DNA from: JACKBK01 sp963707275
GTDB lineage: Bacteria > Chloroflexota > Anaerolineae > JAAEKA01
Assembly: GCA_963707275.1 (NCBI GenBank)
Contig: CAVPPH010000002.1
Location: 186,001-250,000 of the forward strand
DNA: 64,000 bases
Reading direction: 5' to 3'
In this document: positions 19,480-29,885 of the stretch, one piece after another
How the letters are laid out: the number at the start of each line of letters is the position of its first letter
How positions within the stretch are numbered: the first letter of the stretch is position 1
Made by a program: the position numbers and the translations under genes
The notes under the pieces: model-generated
The model's database searches: none
The model's input: the letters and a program-made list of their open reading frames with translations, nothing else
Told to the model about the DNA's origin: nothing

Positions 19480-20439
19480 CTACTTCTCTACCGCCAGGAT
19501 CTCTCCCGCGGTCACCAGCTTGTAGCCATCGGTCTGGAACGCCTCGATGATCCGCGGCAGGGCGTCGATGATGATCTGGCGGTCGGTGTGCGTGTAATAA
19601 AGCGCGCCGGGCGCCTTGTTGCCGTAGACGTTTTCGTAGATGGTCTGGGCGGTTGCGCCGTCGCGCCACTCGTCCGCGCCGTAGGTCCAGATGATCGTGG
19701 TGTAGCCCAGGTCGTAGGCCGTCTCTAAGCTGACGGTGCTGCGCGAGCCGTAGGGCGGTCGGAAATAGGGTTTGGTTGTCTGGCCGGTGACTTCCTTGAC
19801 CAACGCTTCGGTGTCGTTCAATTCTTTGGCGACTTCTTCGGCGGTCATCTCGCTGAAGTTGAAATGTGTCCAGGAGTGGTTGCCCAACTCGTGGCCGCGG
19901 TTGGCGATCTCTTGCGTGGCTTCTGGATACTGCTCCACCCACTCGCCCTGCATGAAAAAGGTCGTGCGCACGCCGTACTGGTCCAGGATATCCAGGATCT
20001 GGTAGAGAGTCGCCGGATCGCCCTGCACATCAAAGCTGATATTGACCTGCGGGTCGCCGTCGGGCGTCGTTGGGTTGCCGATGTAGACGATGTCCGGGCT
20101 GGCCGGGGGGCGTCCTGTGGCGGGTTCCGGCGTCGGCGTGTCAGTGGGCGCGGGCGTTGCCGTCGGCGTGTCGGTCGGCACGGGGGTTGCCGTAGCAGTC
20201 GGTGTGTCTGTGGGCGCCGGTGTCGGCGTGGCACTGGGAACCGTAGTCGCTGTGTCCGCAGGCGCCGGCGCGGCGGTCGATTCTGTTGCTTGCCCGCTGC
20301 CACCACAAGCTGCCAGCAGTAACACCAGCAGTCCTACTAACAGCACTCGCACGCCGTTCTCTATCCACCTCGCCCGCCACGTCAAGGTCCCACCGTCTGC
20401 TGACCTCTGATCTCTGTTCTCTGTCCTCTGCTCGTTCAT
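19480..20439 (-). CDS. Polysaccharide deacetylase (NodB-domain) lipoprotein
   Basis: The protein has a hydrophobic export segment and lipobox (VLLLAAC, then GGSG), a Thr/Pro/Ala-rich linker of repeated PTDTPTATP-like units (about residues 60-110) and a NodB deacetylase domain. Visible motifs are HELGNHSWTH (two metal-binding His), RPPYGSR and the late HTD. Motif 1 reads ISFDVQGD instead of TFDDG, so the general-base Asp is kept but the usual second Asp is Val. It should act on cell-wall or extracellular N-acetylated glycans. The ATG at 20439 overlaps the prs stop, yet the first 17 residues are encoded by an intergenic heptamer repeat. A GTG at 20352 just before the export segment is an alternative start. 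Confidence 0.85.
   Translation of the reverse strand: MNEQRTENRDQRSADGGTLTWRARWIENGVRVLLVGLLVLLLAACGGSGQATESTAAPAPADTATTVPSATPTPAPTDTPTATATPVPTDTPTATPAPTDTPTPEPATGRPPASPDIVYIGNPTTPDGDPQVNISFDVQGDPATLYQILDILDQYGVRTTFFMQGEWVEQYPEATQEIANRGHELGNHSWTHFNFSEMTAEEVAKELNDTEALVKEVTGQTTKPYFRPPYGSRSTVSLETAYDLGYTTIIWTYGADEWRDGATAQTIYENVYGNKAPGALYYTHTDRQIIIDALPRIIEAFQTDGYKLVTAGEILAVEK
20395..20434. repeat. CTCTG(A/T)C heptamer tract at the deacetylase start
   Basis: About five copies of a 7-nt unit of the type CTCTGAT/CTCTGTT/CTCTGTC lie at the prs/deacetylase boundary. The same family recurs at 49523, 50601, 55169 and 63591. Confidence 0.7.
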
Positions 20440-21537
20440 TCGTTGAAAAGTACTCCTACTGATCGTCCTTCGTGGATGCGATGGATCACATCGCCCAGCA
20501 GCGGTGCGACGCTGATGACGTGCAGCCGGTCCCCAATGCGGTTGCGCTTCTTCTCTGAGATCGGCACCGTGTCGGTCACGACCAACTGGCTGATGTCGCT
20601 CTTACTGATCCGCTTCGCGGCAGGTCTGGAAAGGATCGGATGCGTGGCGGCCGCAATCAACCGCTGCGCGCCGGCCTGGCGCAGGAAGCGCGCCGCGTCG
20701 GTCAGCGTGCCAGCGGTGTCGATTTCGTCGTCGGTGATGATCACATCCTTGCCTTTGACGTCGCCGATGACGTTATACATGGTTGTCTTGTCGCCGTCCT
20801 TGGATCGCCGCTTTTCGATGATCGCCAGTGGCAGGCCCAGCCGCTCGGCCAGATCGCGCGAGCGCCGCACGCTGCCGATGTCCGGCGACGCCACCACCGT
20901 TTTCTCCCGGTCGAATCGCTGCGCGGCAAAATAGTCGAAGAACAGATGCCTCGCCGGCAACTCGTCGGTCGGGATACTGAAAAAGCCCTGTAGCTGGCCG
21001 GCGTGCAGGTCGATGGTGAGAAAGCGGTCTGCGCCCGCGGCTGCTACCATGTCCGCAACCAGCCGCGCGGTGATCGGCACGCGCGGCTGATCCTTTTTGT
21101 CGGTGCGGCCGTAGCCGTAGTATGGCACCACCGCAGTGATGCGACCCGCCGAGTTCGCGCCGCAGCGTATCGATGAAGATCAGCAACTCCATCAGATTGT
21201 CGTTGGTGGGCGGCGAGGTGGGCTGGATCAGGAAAACGTCCTTGCCGCGCACGCTCTCGTGCAGGCGCACGAAGGTGTTGGTGTTGGCGAAGCGGAACAC
21301 GTCGGCGCCGCCCAGCGGCACTCCCAGGTACTTGGCGATCTTCTGCGCCAGCGCGGGGTGCGCCGTGCCGCTGTAGATCGCCAGGTCGCCGTACAGCTTG
21401 TAAACGGTCGTGGACGGCCCAACAGCCCGTTCGGGCAGGGCATGGTCGGAGCCGTTTTCAACCATCGGTGGATGCGTCTCTGGTTCGGCCACCAGTGTGC
21501 CTACTGGCTCGCTAGCCGCGGTTCGTCGCTTGGCCAT
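20436..21537 (-). CDS. prs: Ribose-phosphate pyrophosphokinase (frameshifted)
   Basis: The enzyme makes PRPP from ribose 5-phosphate and ATP for nucleotide, His and Trp synthesis. The N-terminal frame carries an extra tail of about 45 residues and then LYGDLAIYSGTAHPALAQKI, the flexible-loop segment FVRLHESVRGKDVFLIQPT and NDNLMELLIFIDTLRR. An extra base at about 21144 shifts the frame. The second frame then gives ITAVVPYYGYGRTDKK, the metal-binding loop TIDLHAGQLQGFF, SPDIGSVRR, and the PRPP-binding motif VIITDDEIDTAGTL. The usual D-D-x-x-D-T-(G/A)-GT loop is fully present. It is closely spaced with the MeaB gene upstream and the deacetylase downstream. Confidence 0.93.
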
Positions 21538-21551
21538 TGGCTCACCTTCTC

Positions 21552-22547
21552 TTACTGCTCTGACAGGATGGCTGGCAGCAGCCGGTCGGCTGCGCTGTAC
21601 GGATCTAACTCGCGATTGGCGACCTCGGCCACCAACTGGTGGAGGTGGTCGCCGGGAACTCGGCTATTCAGCCGGCGCAACACACTGGCCTGCAAGATGT
21701 GAATCAGGCTGGAATGCGCCCGATCCTCCTCCCGTCGCTGCATTTCGCCGCTTGCGAGGAGATGGGTCCGGTGCGCTTCGACGGCCTCCAGCAGCTCGTC
21801 CACCCCCGTGTCGCGCAGGGCAACGGTCTTGATGATGGGCGGCGTCCAGCCAATCTGCTCAACCTCGGGGCTGCTGTCCACCGCCATGGTCCGCCCGTGG
21901 TGGCCGGCATAGCGCATTCCCATGCCCAGCATCATGTGCAGGGCGGTCATGGTCTTGTCTGCGCCTTCCCGATCGGCTTTGTTGACCACCAGAACATCGG
22001 CGATCTCCAGCACGCCGGCCTTGATTGCCTGCACCTCGTCGCCCATGCCGGGCGCTTCCACGACTACGGTGGTGTGGGCCGTGCTGGCGATGTCCACCTC
22101 GGCCTGGCCGACGCCGACGGTCTCGACGATGATCCGCTGAAAGCCGGCCGCGTCCAGTGTGAGGATCACGTCGGCAGTAGCTTGCGCCAGCCCGCCCAGG
22201 CTGCCGCGGGTCGCCATGGAGCGGATGAAGATGCCCGGATCGCCGCTCAAGTCACGCATCCGCACCCGGTCGCCCAGCAGCGCGCCGCCGGTGAAGGGGC
22301 TGGTGGGGTCGACGGCGACGATGCCGACCGTGAAGTCGCGCCGTCGATAGGCTTTGGCCAGCGCGTTGACCAGCGTTGACTTGCCGGTGCCGGGCGCGCC
22401 GGTGACTCCCAGGATGTGCGCCTGGCCAGTGCGCGGGTAAAGCGCGGCCAGGGCAGCGTGCGCGTCAGGCCCGTCGTTTTCCACCAGGGTGATGGTGCGC
22501 GCCAGCGCCCGCCGGTTGCCGGCCAGGAGGTCGTCGGTGAGAGTCAT
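21552..22547 (-). CDS. MeaB/ArgK-type GTPase
   Basis: This G3E P-loop GTPase of 331 residues (ATG at 22547) has Walker A GVTGAPGTGKSTL, AVDPTSPFTGGALLGDR, the switch segment IRSMATRGSLGGLA, VETVGVGQAE with the adjacent Asp for metal, and VVNKADREGAD for guanine recognition. MeaB proteins chaperone cobalamin delivery to methylmalonyl-CoA mutase or related acyl-CoA mutases. No mutase gene lies in this window, so its client must be encoded elsewhere. The in-frame ORF extends 39 codons upstream, but that part is encoded by a GATCAGT-type intergenic repeat and is not considered coding. Confidence 0.9.
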   Translation of the reverse strand: MTLTDDLLAGNRRALARTITLVENDGPDAHAALAALYPRTGQAHILGVTGAPGTGKSTLVNALAKAYRRRDFTVGIVAVDPTSPFTGGALLGDRVRMRDLSGDPGIFIRSMATRGSLGGLAQATADVILTLDAAGFQRIIVETVGVGQAEVDIASTAHTTVVVEAPGMGDEVQAIKAGVLEIADVLVVNKADREGADKTMTALHMMLGMGMRYAGHHGRTMAVDSSPEVEQIGWTPPIIKTVALRDTGVDELLEAVEAHRTHLLASGEMQRREEDRAHSSLIHILQASVLRRLNSRVPGDHLHQLVAEVANRELDPYSAADRLLPAILSEQ

Positions 22548-22550
22548 GGG

Positions 22551-22596
22551 GTAGTGATCGGTGATCAGTGGCCAGTGATCAGTGGTCAGTGTTCTG
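22551..22596. repeat. GTGATCAGTGG-type heptamer tract
   Basis: About six units of a 7-nt motif (GTGATC-A/G, CAGTGGT) fill the gap before the MeaB gene. Relatives are found at 22650, 42116, 45931 and 48370. Confidence 0.65.
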
Positions 22597-22653
22597 TGGT
22601 TATGGTGCGGTCCGGGTCCGACCACGGACATCGGTTGCCATGATTGACGACGA

Positions 22654-23280
22654 TTACTGATCACCGATCACTCTCTCGGCGGCCAGCCGCAGGTCGGCGA
22701 CCAGGTCGCGCCAGCCTGCTACAGCCTTGGGACGATCCCACTGGCTGAGCCGCACGAGATAGGTTGGCTGGTAGGTTGCCAGGGTCGGAATACCGCCGGG
22801 GCCATCGTACCACTGCCCGCGTTGCTCGGTCAAATTGAAGCTGGGGTTGATGAGGGATTGTGCAGCCGGCCCGCCGATGGCGACGATCGCAGCCGGGCGA
22901 AAAAGTAATAGTTCGTCCTCCAGCCAGGGGCGGCAGGCATCCAACTCAACCTTGCGCGGCGCGCGCAACTCCGTGCGACCGTCTTTCCCCTCTTTTGCAG
23001 CGAGGCACTTGGTGACATTGGTGATCCAGACCTGCTCGCGGCTCAATCCGGCTGCTGCGAGCGCCTTGTCAAGGTACTCGCCAGCCGGGCCGGAGTAGGG
23101 CAGGCCGGTGCGGTCGTCGGTCTGGCTGGCCCCCTGGCCGATCAACATCAGCCGCGCGTTGGGATTGCCCGCGCCGAAAACAACGTTGCGGCGTGTCTGG
23201 CTCAAGTCGCAGCGGGTGCAGACCAGACAGGCAGCTTGCAAAGCCGACAAGTCGGGATACTGAGCAAACAGTGGCAACAT
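22654..23280 (-). CDS. Uracil-DNA glycosylase family 4-like protein
   Basis: This 208-residue protein (ATG at 23280) has an N-terminal CxxC pair (CLVCTRC), expected to ligate an iron-sulfur cluster with later Cys residues as in type 4 UDGs. It also has a motif A region (LIGQGASQTDD, then GLPYSGPAGEYLDKAL), ITNVTKC and a motif B region (LATYQPTYLVR). Active family 4 enzymes have GEAPG...E in motif A and THPS/HPAY in motif B. Here the Glu is Gln and the His is Gln, so catalysis is uncertain. The last residues and the stop codon are supplied by an intergenic repeat. It lies seven nt after the GNAT gene. Confidence 0.75.
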   Translation of the reverse strand: MLPLFAQYPDLSALQAACLVCTRCDLSQTRRNVVFGAGNPNARLMLIGQGASQTDDRTGLPYSGPAGEYLDKALAAAGLSREQVWITNVTKCLAAKEGKDGRTELRAPRKVELDACRPWLEDELLLFRPAAIVAIGGPAAQSLINPSFNLTEQRGQWYDGPGGIPTLATYQPTYLVRLSQWDRPKAVAGWRDLVADLRLAAERVIGDQ

Positions 23281-23287
23281 GTGGTTG

Positions 23288-24067
23288 TTAACGCGGCCCG
23301 ATTCGCTCCGTCGTGATCGGGTGGTGTACCCAGACGTTGGGTTCGACATAGCGGCCGACGTTCATTTCGCGGTCGATCTGGACAGGCGCCAGGGTTTTGG
23401 GAACCACATAGTCGCCGCTTTCGGGGAACTGCATCCCCGTCCACTTTTCCCAGTCGCCCACACTGCCCTCGATGACCATCGACGGGTGCGCGACCTTGAG
23501 GATCTCGCCGCCGCTGCGCCAGTGCGCCCGCAGCCAGGGATCGAAGGGCGCGCCGTCGGCTCGCGTCCAGCGGGCGTAGCGTTCCATGGGCGTGATGGGG
23601 TAGCGGTCTTTCAGAGACGGACGCACGGCAACGATGACCGCCTGAAATCCTTTGACCTCAGCCAGCGCGCGCACAGCACGGATCATGGTGTAGCTGACCC
23701 CCTGGCCGGTGTACTCCGGCTGGATGGCGATCTCCAGCGCGACCAGCGTGTTGGGTGTCCGCCCCGCTTCGTAATCATCCACAGCGCGCACCAGCGAGTC
23801 AGCCCAGCCCACCGGCAGCCCGGCCATGGTGCCGTCCCAGACGCAGGGGATGGTCTGGGCAACAGCGATCGGCTCGCCGGCCTCGTCCAGCAGATACTGC
23901 TGGCAGTCGTCGAACGGGTCGCGCAGATAACGCCAGCGCGGCCCGGCGTAGACGTCCTCGAACATGAACGGCGCCCAGATGCGCTGCTTTTGCGGCCAGA
24001 AGGCGTCTGACAGATCGGGGCGCTCGCGCAGGGTGGCTATCGTGTAGCTATTGCGTTCAGATGTCAT
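23288..24067 (-). CDS. GNAT-like N-acetyltransferase domain protein
   Basis: The 259-residue cytoplasmic protein (ATG at 24067) has the layout of a GNAT fold: a strand with IAVAQTIPCVWDG, then LVALEIAIQPEYTGQGVSYTMIRAVRAL. In that segment QPEYTGQGVS matches the acetyl-CoA pyrophosphate-binding loop (Q/R-x-x-G-x-G/A). A second strand is FQAVIVAVRPS. The C-terminal third (LKVAHPSMVIEGSVGDWEKW) is found with this fold in uncharacterised bacterial proteins. The substrate is unknown. It is transcribed ahead of the UDG-like gene and follows a 12-bp inverted repeat after gyrB. Confidence 0.65.
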   Translation of the reverse strand: MTSERNSYTIATLRERPDLSDAFWPQKQRIWAPFMFEDVYAGPRWRYLRDPFDDCQQYLLDEAGEPIAVAQTIPCVWDGTMAGLPVGWADSLVRAVDDYEAGRTPNTLVALEIAIQPEYTGQGVSYTMIRAVRALAEVKGFQAVIVAVRPSLKDRYPITPMERYARWTRADGAPFDPWLRAHWRSGGEILKVAHPSMVIEGSVGDWEKWTGMQFPESGDYVVPKTLAPVQIDREMNVGRYVEPNVWVHHPITTERIGPR

Positions 24068-24114
24068 CACCAAAACCCCTGTTGTGGGACAGAATTGCCC
24101 TATCACGCACACCT

Positions 24115-24188
24115 CGGAAGTCGCCGGTCAAGCAGTTGAATTGCTCGTACGCGTCCATGCTGCCGCGGAGCAAATGCGGCGACTTCCG
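24115..24188. repeat. 12-bp inverted repeat between gyrB and the GNAT gene
   Basis: Arms CGGAAGTCGCCG (24115-24126) and CGGCGACTTCCG (24177-24188) are perfectly complementary across a 50-nt loop, directly after the gyrB stop. A 3'-end structure or a dispersed repeat are both possible. Confidence 0.55.
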
Positions 24189-24203
24189 CAGTCACGCTTC
24201 ACG

Positions 24204-26141
<1,938 letters not shown>

Positions 26142-26175
26142 GTATCCAACTCCTTACACTCGGTTATCTGATCTG

Positions 26176-26231
26176 CCACGAATTTACACGAATTATTCGA
26201 AGTTCTTTGGATCGTTTTCGTGAAATTCGTC
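26176..26231. repeat. CACGAATT-type dispersed repeat upstream of gyrB
   Basis: Imperfect tandem units CCACGAATTT-ACACGAATTA and the inverted GTGAAATTCGT lie between gyrB and the membrane protein gene. The same family forms longer hairpins at 29886 and 40023. Confidence 0.55.
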
Positions 26232-26285
26232 TAGCACCTGCACTTGCATCGCAGGTGCTCGTGGCTGAATCCATTTGAACTTCGT

Positions 26286-27281
26286 CTATTGCGGCAAGCC
26301 GACCACGGCTGGCTTGCCCAGCGCGGCGTGCCGGTCGCGGTAATACACCAGTCGGGCGGCGGTCAGTCCTGTCAGCAAGATCGCGTTACCGCCGATTGCC
26401 ACTGCAATCCCGACCGGGCTGAGCGTTGCCACGCGCTGCCAGATCAAGCCAAAGCCGGTCAGGATCACAGCGGTGATAATCACCAGGCCCAGCGAGGACC
26501 AGAAATTACGCGTCACCACATAGAAGCTGCGCCGCAGCGAGTCGACCAGTCCGGATCCATCGAGTACCAGCGCGGCGACCACGAAATAGAGGATCAGGTA
26601 GATCCACAGGCCGGCCCAGATGATCACCAGCGCCAGCAGCGCGGCCAGCGCCGAGGCAAGCTGCGGCGCGATCAGCATGATCGGCGTCAGCGCCAGCGAC
26701 ATCACAAACAGGATCAGAACAATCAGTGCCAACAGGATCAGACCGTAGATCAACACCATGCCCCAGGTGCGCAGGCCGCGGCGCACCCAGAAGAACCGCG
26801 ACTTCCTGTCGATCTGGCTCTCTTCACCTTTTGGTGAGTCGGTCGCGGCAGCCGGCATCTGCGACGCGATGGTAGTCAGAAACGCGGCGCCCAGCCCCAG
26901 TCCCAGTGCCAAGATCAGCGGCGCCCAGATCAGCAGCGTGAGCGAGGAAACGTCTCTGGTGGCCTGGATGCCGCTGGACAGCACCGGCGACAGACGCGGC
27001 CCTACCGTTTGTAGCCACGTCAGGCTGTTGTCCAGCAGCCACCAGAGGTTGAAGCTGGAACCAGCCTGCTCCAGCACCTGACGGTACGGTTCGGCGGTCA
27101 GCGCTAGGTCCGGTGGCAGCATGTCGGGAGACCACAGGCGCAACAGGTCGTTGGTCACTGGCTGGATCGAAAGCCGCGGCCCAAACAGCAGCCACAGATC
27201 GATCAGCACGGGCAACACCACCAGCCATGTTCGCTGTCCAACGACACGAAAGCCGGTAGTCAAAATATCGATAAGTCCCAA
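26286..27281 (-). CDS. Multi-pass membrane protein of unknown function
   Basis: This 331-residue protein has about seven hydrophobic segments: residues 17-35, about 115-145, 180-205, 210-245 (two), 265-285 and 290-310. It starts MGLIDILTTGFRVVGQRTWL and has a charged loop (SPKGEESQIDRKSRFFW) before the central membrane block. The segment LVDSLRRSFYVVTRNFWSSLG resembles the amphipathic region of bacterial membrane proteins with a DUF-type seven-helix fold. No catalytic or transport motif is visible. It has its own -10 box at 27385 and a strong leader hairpin, and precedes gyrB on the same strand. Confidence 0.6.
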   Translation of the reverse strand: MGLIDILTTGFRVVGQRTWLVVLPVLIDLWLLFGPRLSIQPVTNDLLRLWSPDMLPPDLALTAEPYRQVLEQAGSSFNLWWLLDNSLTWLQTVGPRLSPVLSSGIQATRDVSSLTLLIWAPLILALGLGLGAAFLTTIASQMPAAATDSPKGEESQIDRKSRFFWVRRGLRTWGMVLIYGLILLALIVLILFVMSLALTPIMLIAPQLASALAALLALVIIWAGLWIYLILYFVVAALVLDGSGLVDSLRRSFYVVTRNFWSSLGLVIITAVILTGFGLIWQRVATLSPVGIAVAIGGNAILLTGLTAARLVYYRDRHAALGKPAVVGLPQ

Positions 27282-27319
27282 CTGCGATCTCCATGCTGGC
27301 CCGTCACGGGCAACAAATC

Positions 27320-27354
27320 GGGCGCCACCTGAGGTTCGGCGTCAGGTGGCGCCC
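27320..27354 (-). promoter_or_regulatory. Leader hairpin upstream of the membrane protein gene
   Basis: Thirteen-bp perfect arms (GGGCGCCACCTGA / TCAGGTGGCGCCC) with a 9-nt loop end about 38 nt before the start codon on the minus strand. There is no U-tract. It could be an mRNA-stability or regulatory leader structure. Confidence 0.5.
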
Positions 27355-27384
27355 GTAGATAATCCAGTCCTCGCGTGATGGCGT

Positions 27385-27390
27385 ATTATA
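27385..27390 (-). promoter_or_regulatory. -10 box for the membrane protein gene
   Basis: A perfect TATAAT on the minus strand lies about 100 nt before the start, ahead of the leader hairpin. No convincing -35 box is seen. Confidence 0.4.
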
Positions 27391-27474
27391 CCACGCCAGA
27401 CCGATAACTGCCAGAAAACGCGCTGTGATTTCGCCCAAAACCAAACATCTGTTCGCAGGAGGTAACCACTCATC

Positions 27475-27543
27475 CGTCATTCCCGCGAAGGCGGGAATCC
27501 ACGCTTCGCAAGCACTGGAACTCTCGCGGAGGCGGGAGTGACG
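27475..27543. repeat. dRS3-like palindrome pair (ATTCCC-N8-GGGAAT)
   Basis: The element reads CATTCCCGCGAAGGCGGGAAT, then a related CTCTCGCGGAGGCGGGAGTGACG. ATTCCC-N8-GGGAAT is the shape of a palindrome dispersed in many bacteria (dRS3 in Neisseria). Apart from this element, the hairpin and the promoters, the 27282-27718 gap contains no gene I can support. Confidence 0.55.
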
Positions 27544-27633
27544 ATACTCTGTGGCTGAGCAGTCACGTCACCTCCATTGTTGACGCCCAACGTGATCGTG
27601 GGGTGAATGACGGCAAACCGTACACCTGAGGTC

Positions 27634-27662
27634 TTGACGCAGCGCGCGCACTGAGTTACAAT
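27634..27662 (+). promoter_or_regulatory. Promoter of the SAM hydroxide adenosyltransferase gene
   Basis: TTGACG (27634-27639), a 17-bp spacer and TACAAT (27657-27662) lie 57 nt before the ATG at 27719. This is a good housekeeping-type promoter. Confidence 0.65.
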
Positions 27663-27718
27663 TTTCTCAAGGCCGCGAGCGACGCACAAGATCGCGGCTC
27701 ACCGGTCTGATACCGCTC

Positions 27719-28507
27719 ATGACGCTCATTACCCTGACCACCGACTTTGGCGTTGTCGACAGCTACGTCGCTGTCATGAAAGGGGTGATCTTCACGATCG
27801 CTCCCGACGCGCGCATCGTTGATATCACTCACCAGATCGCGCCGCAGAACGTGCGCGAGGCAGCCTACGTTCTCAGCAGCGCCGTCCCCTACTTCCCGCC
27901 TGGCACAGTGCATGTTGTCGTGGTCGATCCCGGCGTCGGCAGCGCCCGCCGGCCCATCGCCATCCAGACCAACTCGGCGTGCTTCGTCGGACCAGACAAC
28001 GGCGTCTTCACATCCGCGCTGGCAGCGGCAGAGCAGGCCACTGTCGTACACCTGCAAAACCGGGCTTACTGGAGGACAGCGATCAGCCACACCTTCCACG
28101 GCCGCGATATCTTCGCGCCGGTCGCGGCTCATTTGGCTGCCGGTGTGCCCCTCGACGCGCTCGGCCCGCCCATCGACGACTCGCTGCTGCTGGACCTTGC
28201 ACAGCCGGTCCGACTCGCTGGAGGCAAGCTGCGCGGCGAGATCGTCCACGTTGACCGGTTTGGTAACCTGATCAGCAACATTCCCGGAAGCTGGCTGGCA
28301 GGCAACGACTGGATGATCCGTGTTGCCGGCTACACACTGGATGGGGTGCGGTCATCCTACGCCGGCGTCGCACCAGGTCAGCTCGTCGCCCTGGTCAGTA
28401 GCGGCGACACGCTGGAGGTAGCGGTCTGCAACGGCAATGCCGCTCGCATGTTGACCGTCGCCACCGGTGAACCCATCAACGTCTGGCCGCGTGCAACCGG
28501 TGGATAG
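27719..28507 (+). CDS. SAM hydroxide adenosyltransferase (DUF62)
   Basis: This 262-residue enzyme hydrolyses S-adenosyl-L-methionine to adenosine and methionine. Motifs include the N-terminal LTTDFGVVDSYVAVMKGVI, VDITHQIAPQNVREAAY, VVVVDPGVGSARRPIAIQT, the GPDNGVF loop and FHGRDIFAPVAAHLA, which supply the Asp-Arg-His set characteristic of the hydroxide family rather than the fluorinase or chlorinase. The C-terminal beta domain starts near GEIVHVDRFGNLISNI, again a strong family signature. It is a single gene with its own promoter and lies 85 nt before murA. Physiological role is not settled in the family. Confidence 0.92.
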   Translation: MTLITLTTDFGVVDSYVAVMKGVIFTIAPDARIVDITHQIAPQNVREAAYVLSSAVPYFPPGTVHVVVVDPGVGSARRPIAIQTNSACFVGPDNGVFTSALAAAEQATVVHLQNRAYWRTAISHTFHGRDIFAPVAAHLAAGVPLDALGPPIDDSLLLDLAQPVRLAGGKLRGEIVHVDRFGNLISNIPGSWLAGNDWMIRVAGYTLDGVRSSYAGVAPGQLVALVSSGDTLEVAVCNGNAARMLTVATGEPINVWPRATGG

Positions 28508-28534
28508 CTGATCGTGTATGCCGCGATGAATGGC

Positions 28535-28579
28535 CCGCCGCACTGCCGCACTGCCGCACTATCGCACCATCGCACCACA
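28535..28579. repeat. GCACTGCC/GCACCATC octamer tract before murA
   Basis: Five consecutive near-identical 8-nt units (CGCACTGC, CGCACTAT, CGCACCAT type) fill the spacer between the adenosyltransferase gene and murA. Confidence 0.7.
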
Positions 28580-28592
28580 AACGGAGACAAAC

Positions 28593-29876
28593 ATGGAACA
28601 GTTCATTATCGAGGGTGGATACCCTCTCAACGGTGAGATCACGCCCAGCGGCAACAAGAACGCTGCGCTGCCATTGCTGGCCGCCTGCCTGCTGACGGAC
28701 GAGCCGCTGACACTGCACAATGTGCCGCGCATCGGCGATATCGACACGCAGTTGGAGCTGCTGGGCGATCTGGGCGTCCATATCAGCGAACACAACGCGC
28801 ATTCGATCACCCTGCACGCGCACAACCTGCGCCATACTGCCCCAGATCCCGCCCTGTTTCAGCGCACGCGCGGCTCCATCACGCTGATCGGGCCGATGCT
28901 GGCGCGGACCGGACAAATCCAACTGCCGCTGCCGGGCGGCGACAAGATCGGCCGGCGCCGCATCGACACGCATCTGCTGGCGTTGGAAGAAATGGGTGCG
29001 CAGGTAGTGCACAACGGCGCATTCAGCCTGCACACCCCCGGCCTGCACGGCGCGGACATCCTGCTGGACGAAATGAGCGTCACCGCCACCGAGAACGCGG
29101 TCATGGCCGCGGCGCTGGCCGATGGCGTGACGATCATCCGCAACGCTGCCTCAGAGCCGCACGTCCAGGACCTCTGTCTGTGCATCAACCAGATGGGCGG
29201 CAGGATCAGCGGCGTCGGCAGCAACATTCTGGTCATCGAGGGGGTGCCGCGACTGCACGGCGGCGAGTTCACTATCTGCCCGGACCACATAGAGATCGGC
29301 AGCTTCATCGGTTTGGGCGCGGTGACACGCGGTGAACTGCGCATCCGCGGCGTCAACCGCCAGCACATGCGCATGATGGACATGATCTTCAGCAAGCGGC
29401 TGGGCGTGCACATGCACTACGAGGACGACACCCTGGTAGTGGAAGACAACCAGGAGCTGGAGATCCTGGCTGACGCCGGCGGCGCGGTGCCGAAGATCGA
29501 GAACGCCCCCTGGCCGGCTTTCCCCGCCGACGTGCTGAGCATCGCGCTGGTGGTCGCGACGCAGGCGCGCGGCACGGTGCTGATCCACGACAAGATGTTC
29601 GAGAGCCGGCTGTATTTCACCGACAAACTGATCACCATGGGGGCGCAGATCATCCTGTGCGACCCGCACCGCGCGGTGGTGGTCGGCCCGTCGACGCTGC
29701 GCGGCAGCACCGTGGTCAGCCCCGACATCCGCGCCGGCATGGCGCTGGTGATCGCCGCGCTGGCAGCCGAAGGAACCAGCGAGATCGGCAACATCGGCCA
29801 GATCGACCGCGGCTACGAGCGGCTGGAGGACAAGCTGCTGGCCGTCGGCGCGCATGTCGAGCGGCGTTCATTCTGA
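28593..29876 (+). CDS. murA: UDP-N-acetylglucosamine 1-carboxyvinyltransferase, Asp-type
   Basis: MurA joins enolpyruvate from PEP to UDP-GlcNAc in the first committed step of peptidoglycan synthesis. The 427-residue protein has PSGNKNAALPLLAACLL, VPRIGDIDTQLELL, RTRGSITLIGPMLAR, SVTATENAVMAAALADG, EPHVQDLCLCINQMGG and TKLE-like late motifs, with ATMADR replaced by IRAGMALVIAALAAEG near the C-terminus. The active-site loop reads LPGGDKIGRRRIDTH, so the catalytic and fosfomycin-alkylated Cys of most bacteria is Asp117, as in mycobacteria and chlamydiae. GGAG precedes the ATG. It could be a paralogue of a second, Cys-type MurA elsewhere in the genome. Confidence 0.93.
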   Translation: MEQFIIEGGYPLNGEITPSGNKNAALPLLAACLLTDEPLTLHNVPRIGDIDTQLELLGDLGVHISEHNAHSITLHAHNLRHTAPDPALFQRTRGSITLIGPMLARTGQIQLPLPGGDKIGRRRIDTHLLALEEMGAQVVHNGAFSLHTPGLHGADILLDEMSVTATENAVMAAALADGVTIIRNAASEPHVQDLCLCINQMGGRISGVGSNILVIEGVPRLHGGEFTICPDHIEIGSFIGLGAVTRGELRIRGVNRQHMRMMDMIFSKRLGVHMHYEDDTLVVEDNQELEILADAGGAVPKIENAPWPAFPADVLSIALVVATQARGTVLIHDKMFESRLYFTDKLITMGAQIILCDPHRAVVVGPSTLRGSTVVSPDIRAGMALVIAALAAEGTSEIGNIGQIDRGYERLEDKLLAVGAHVERRSF

Positions 29877-29885
29877 GCGCGCAAC

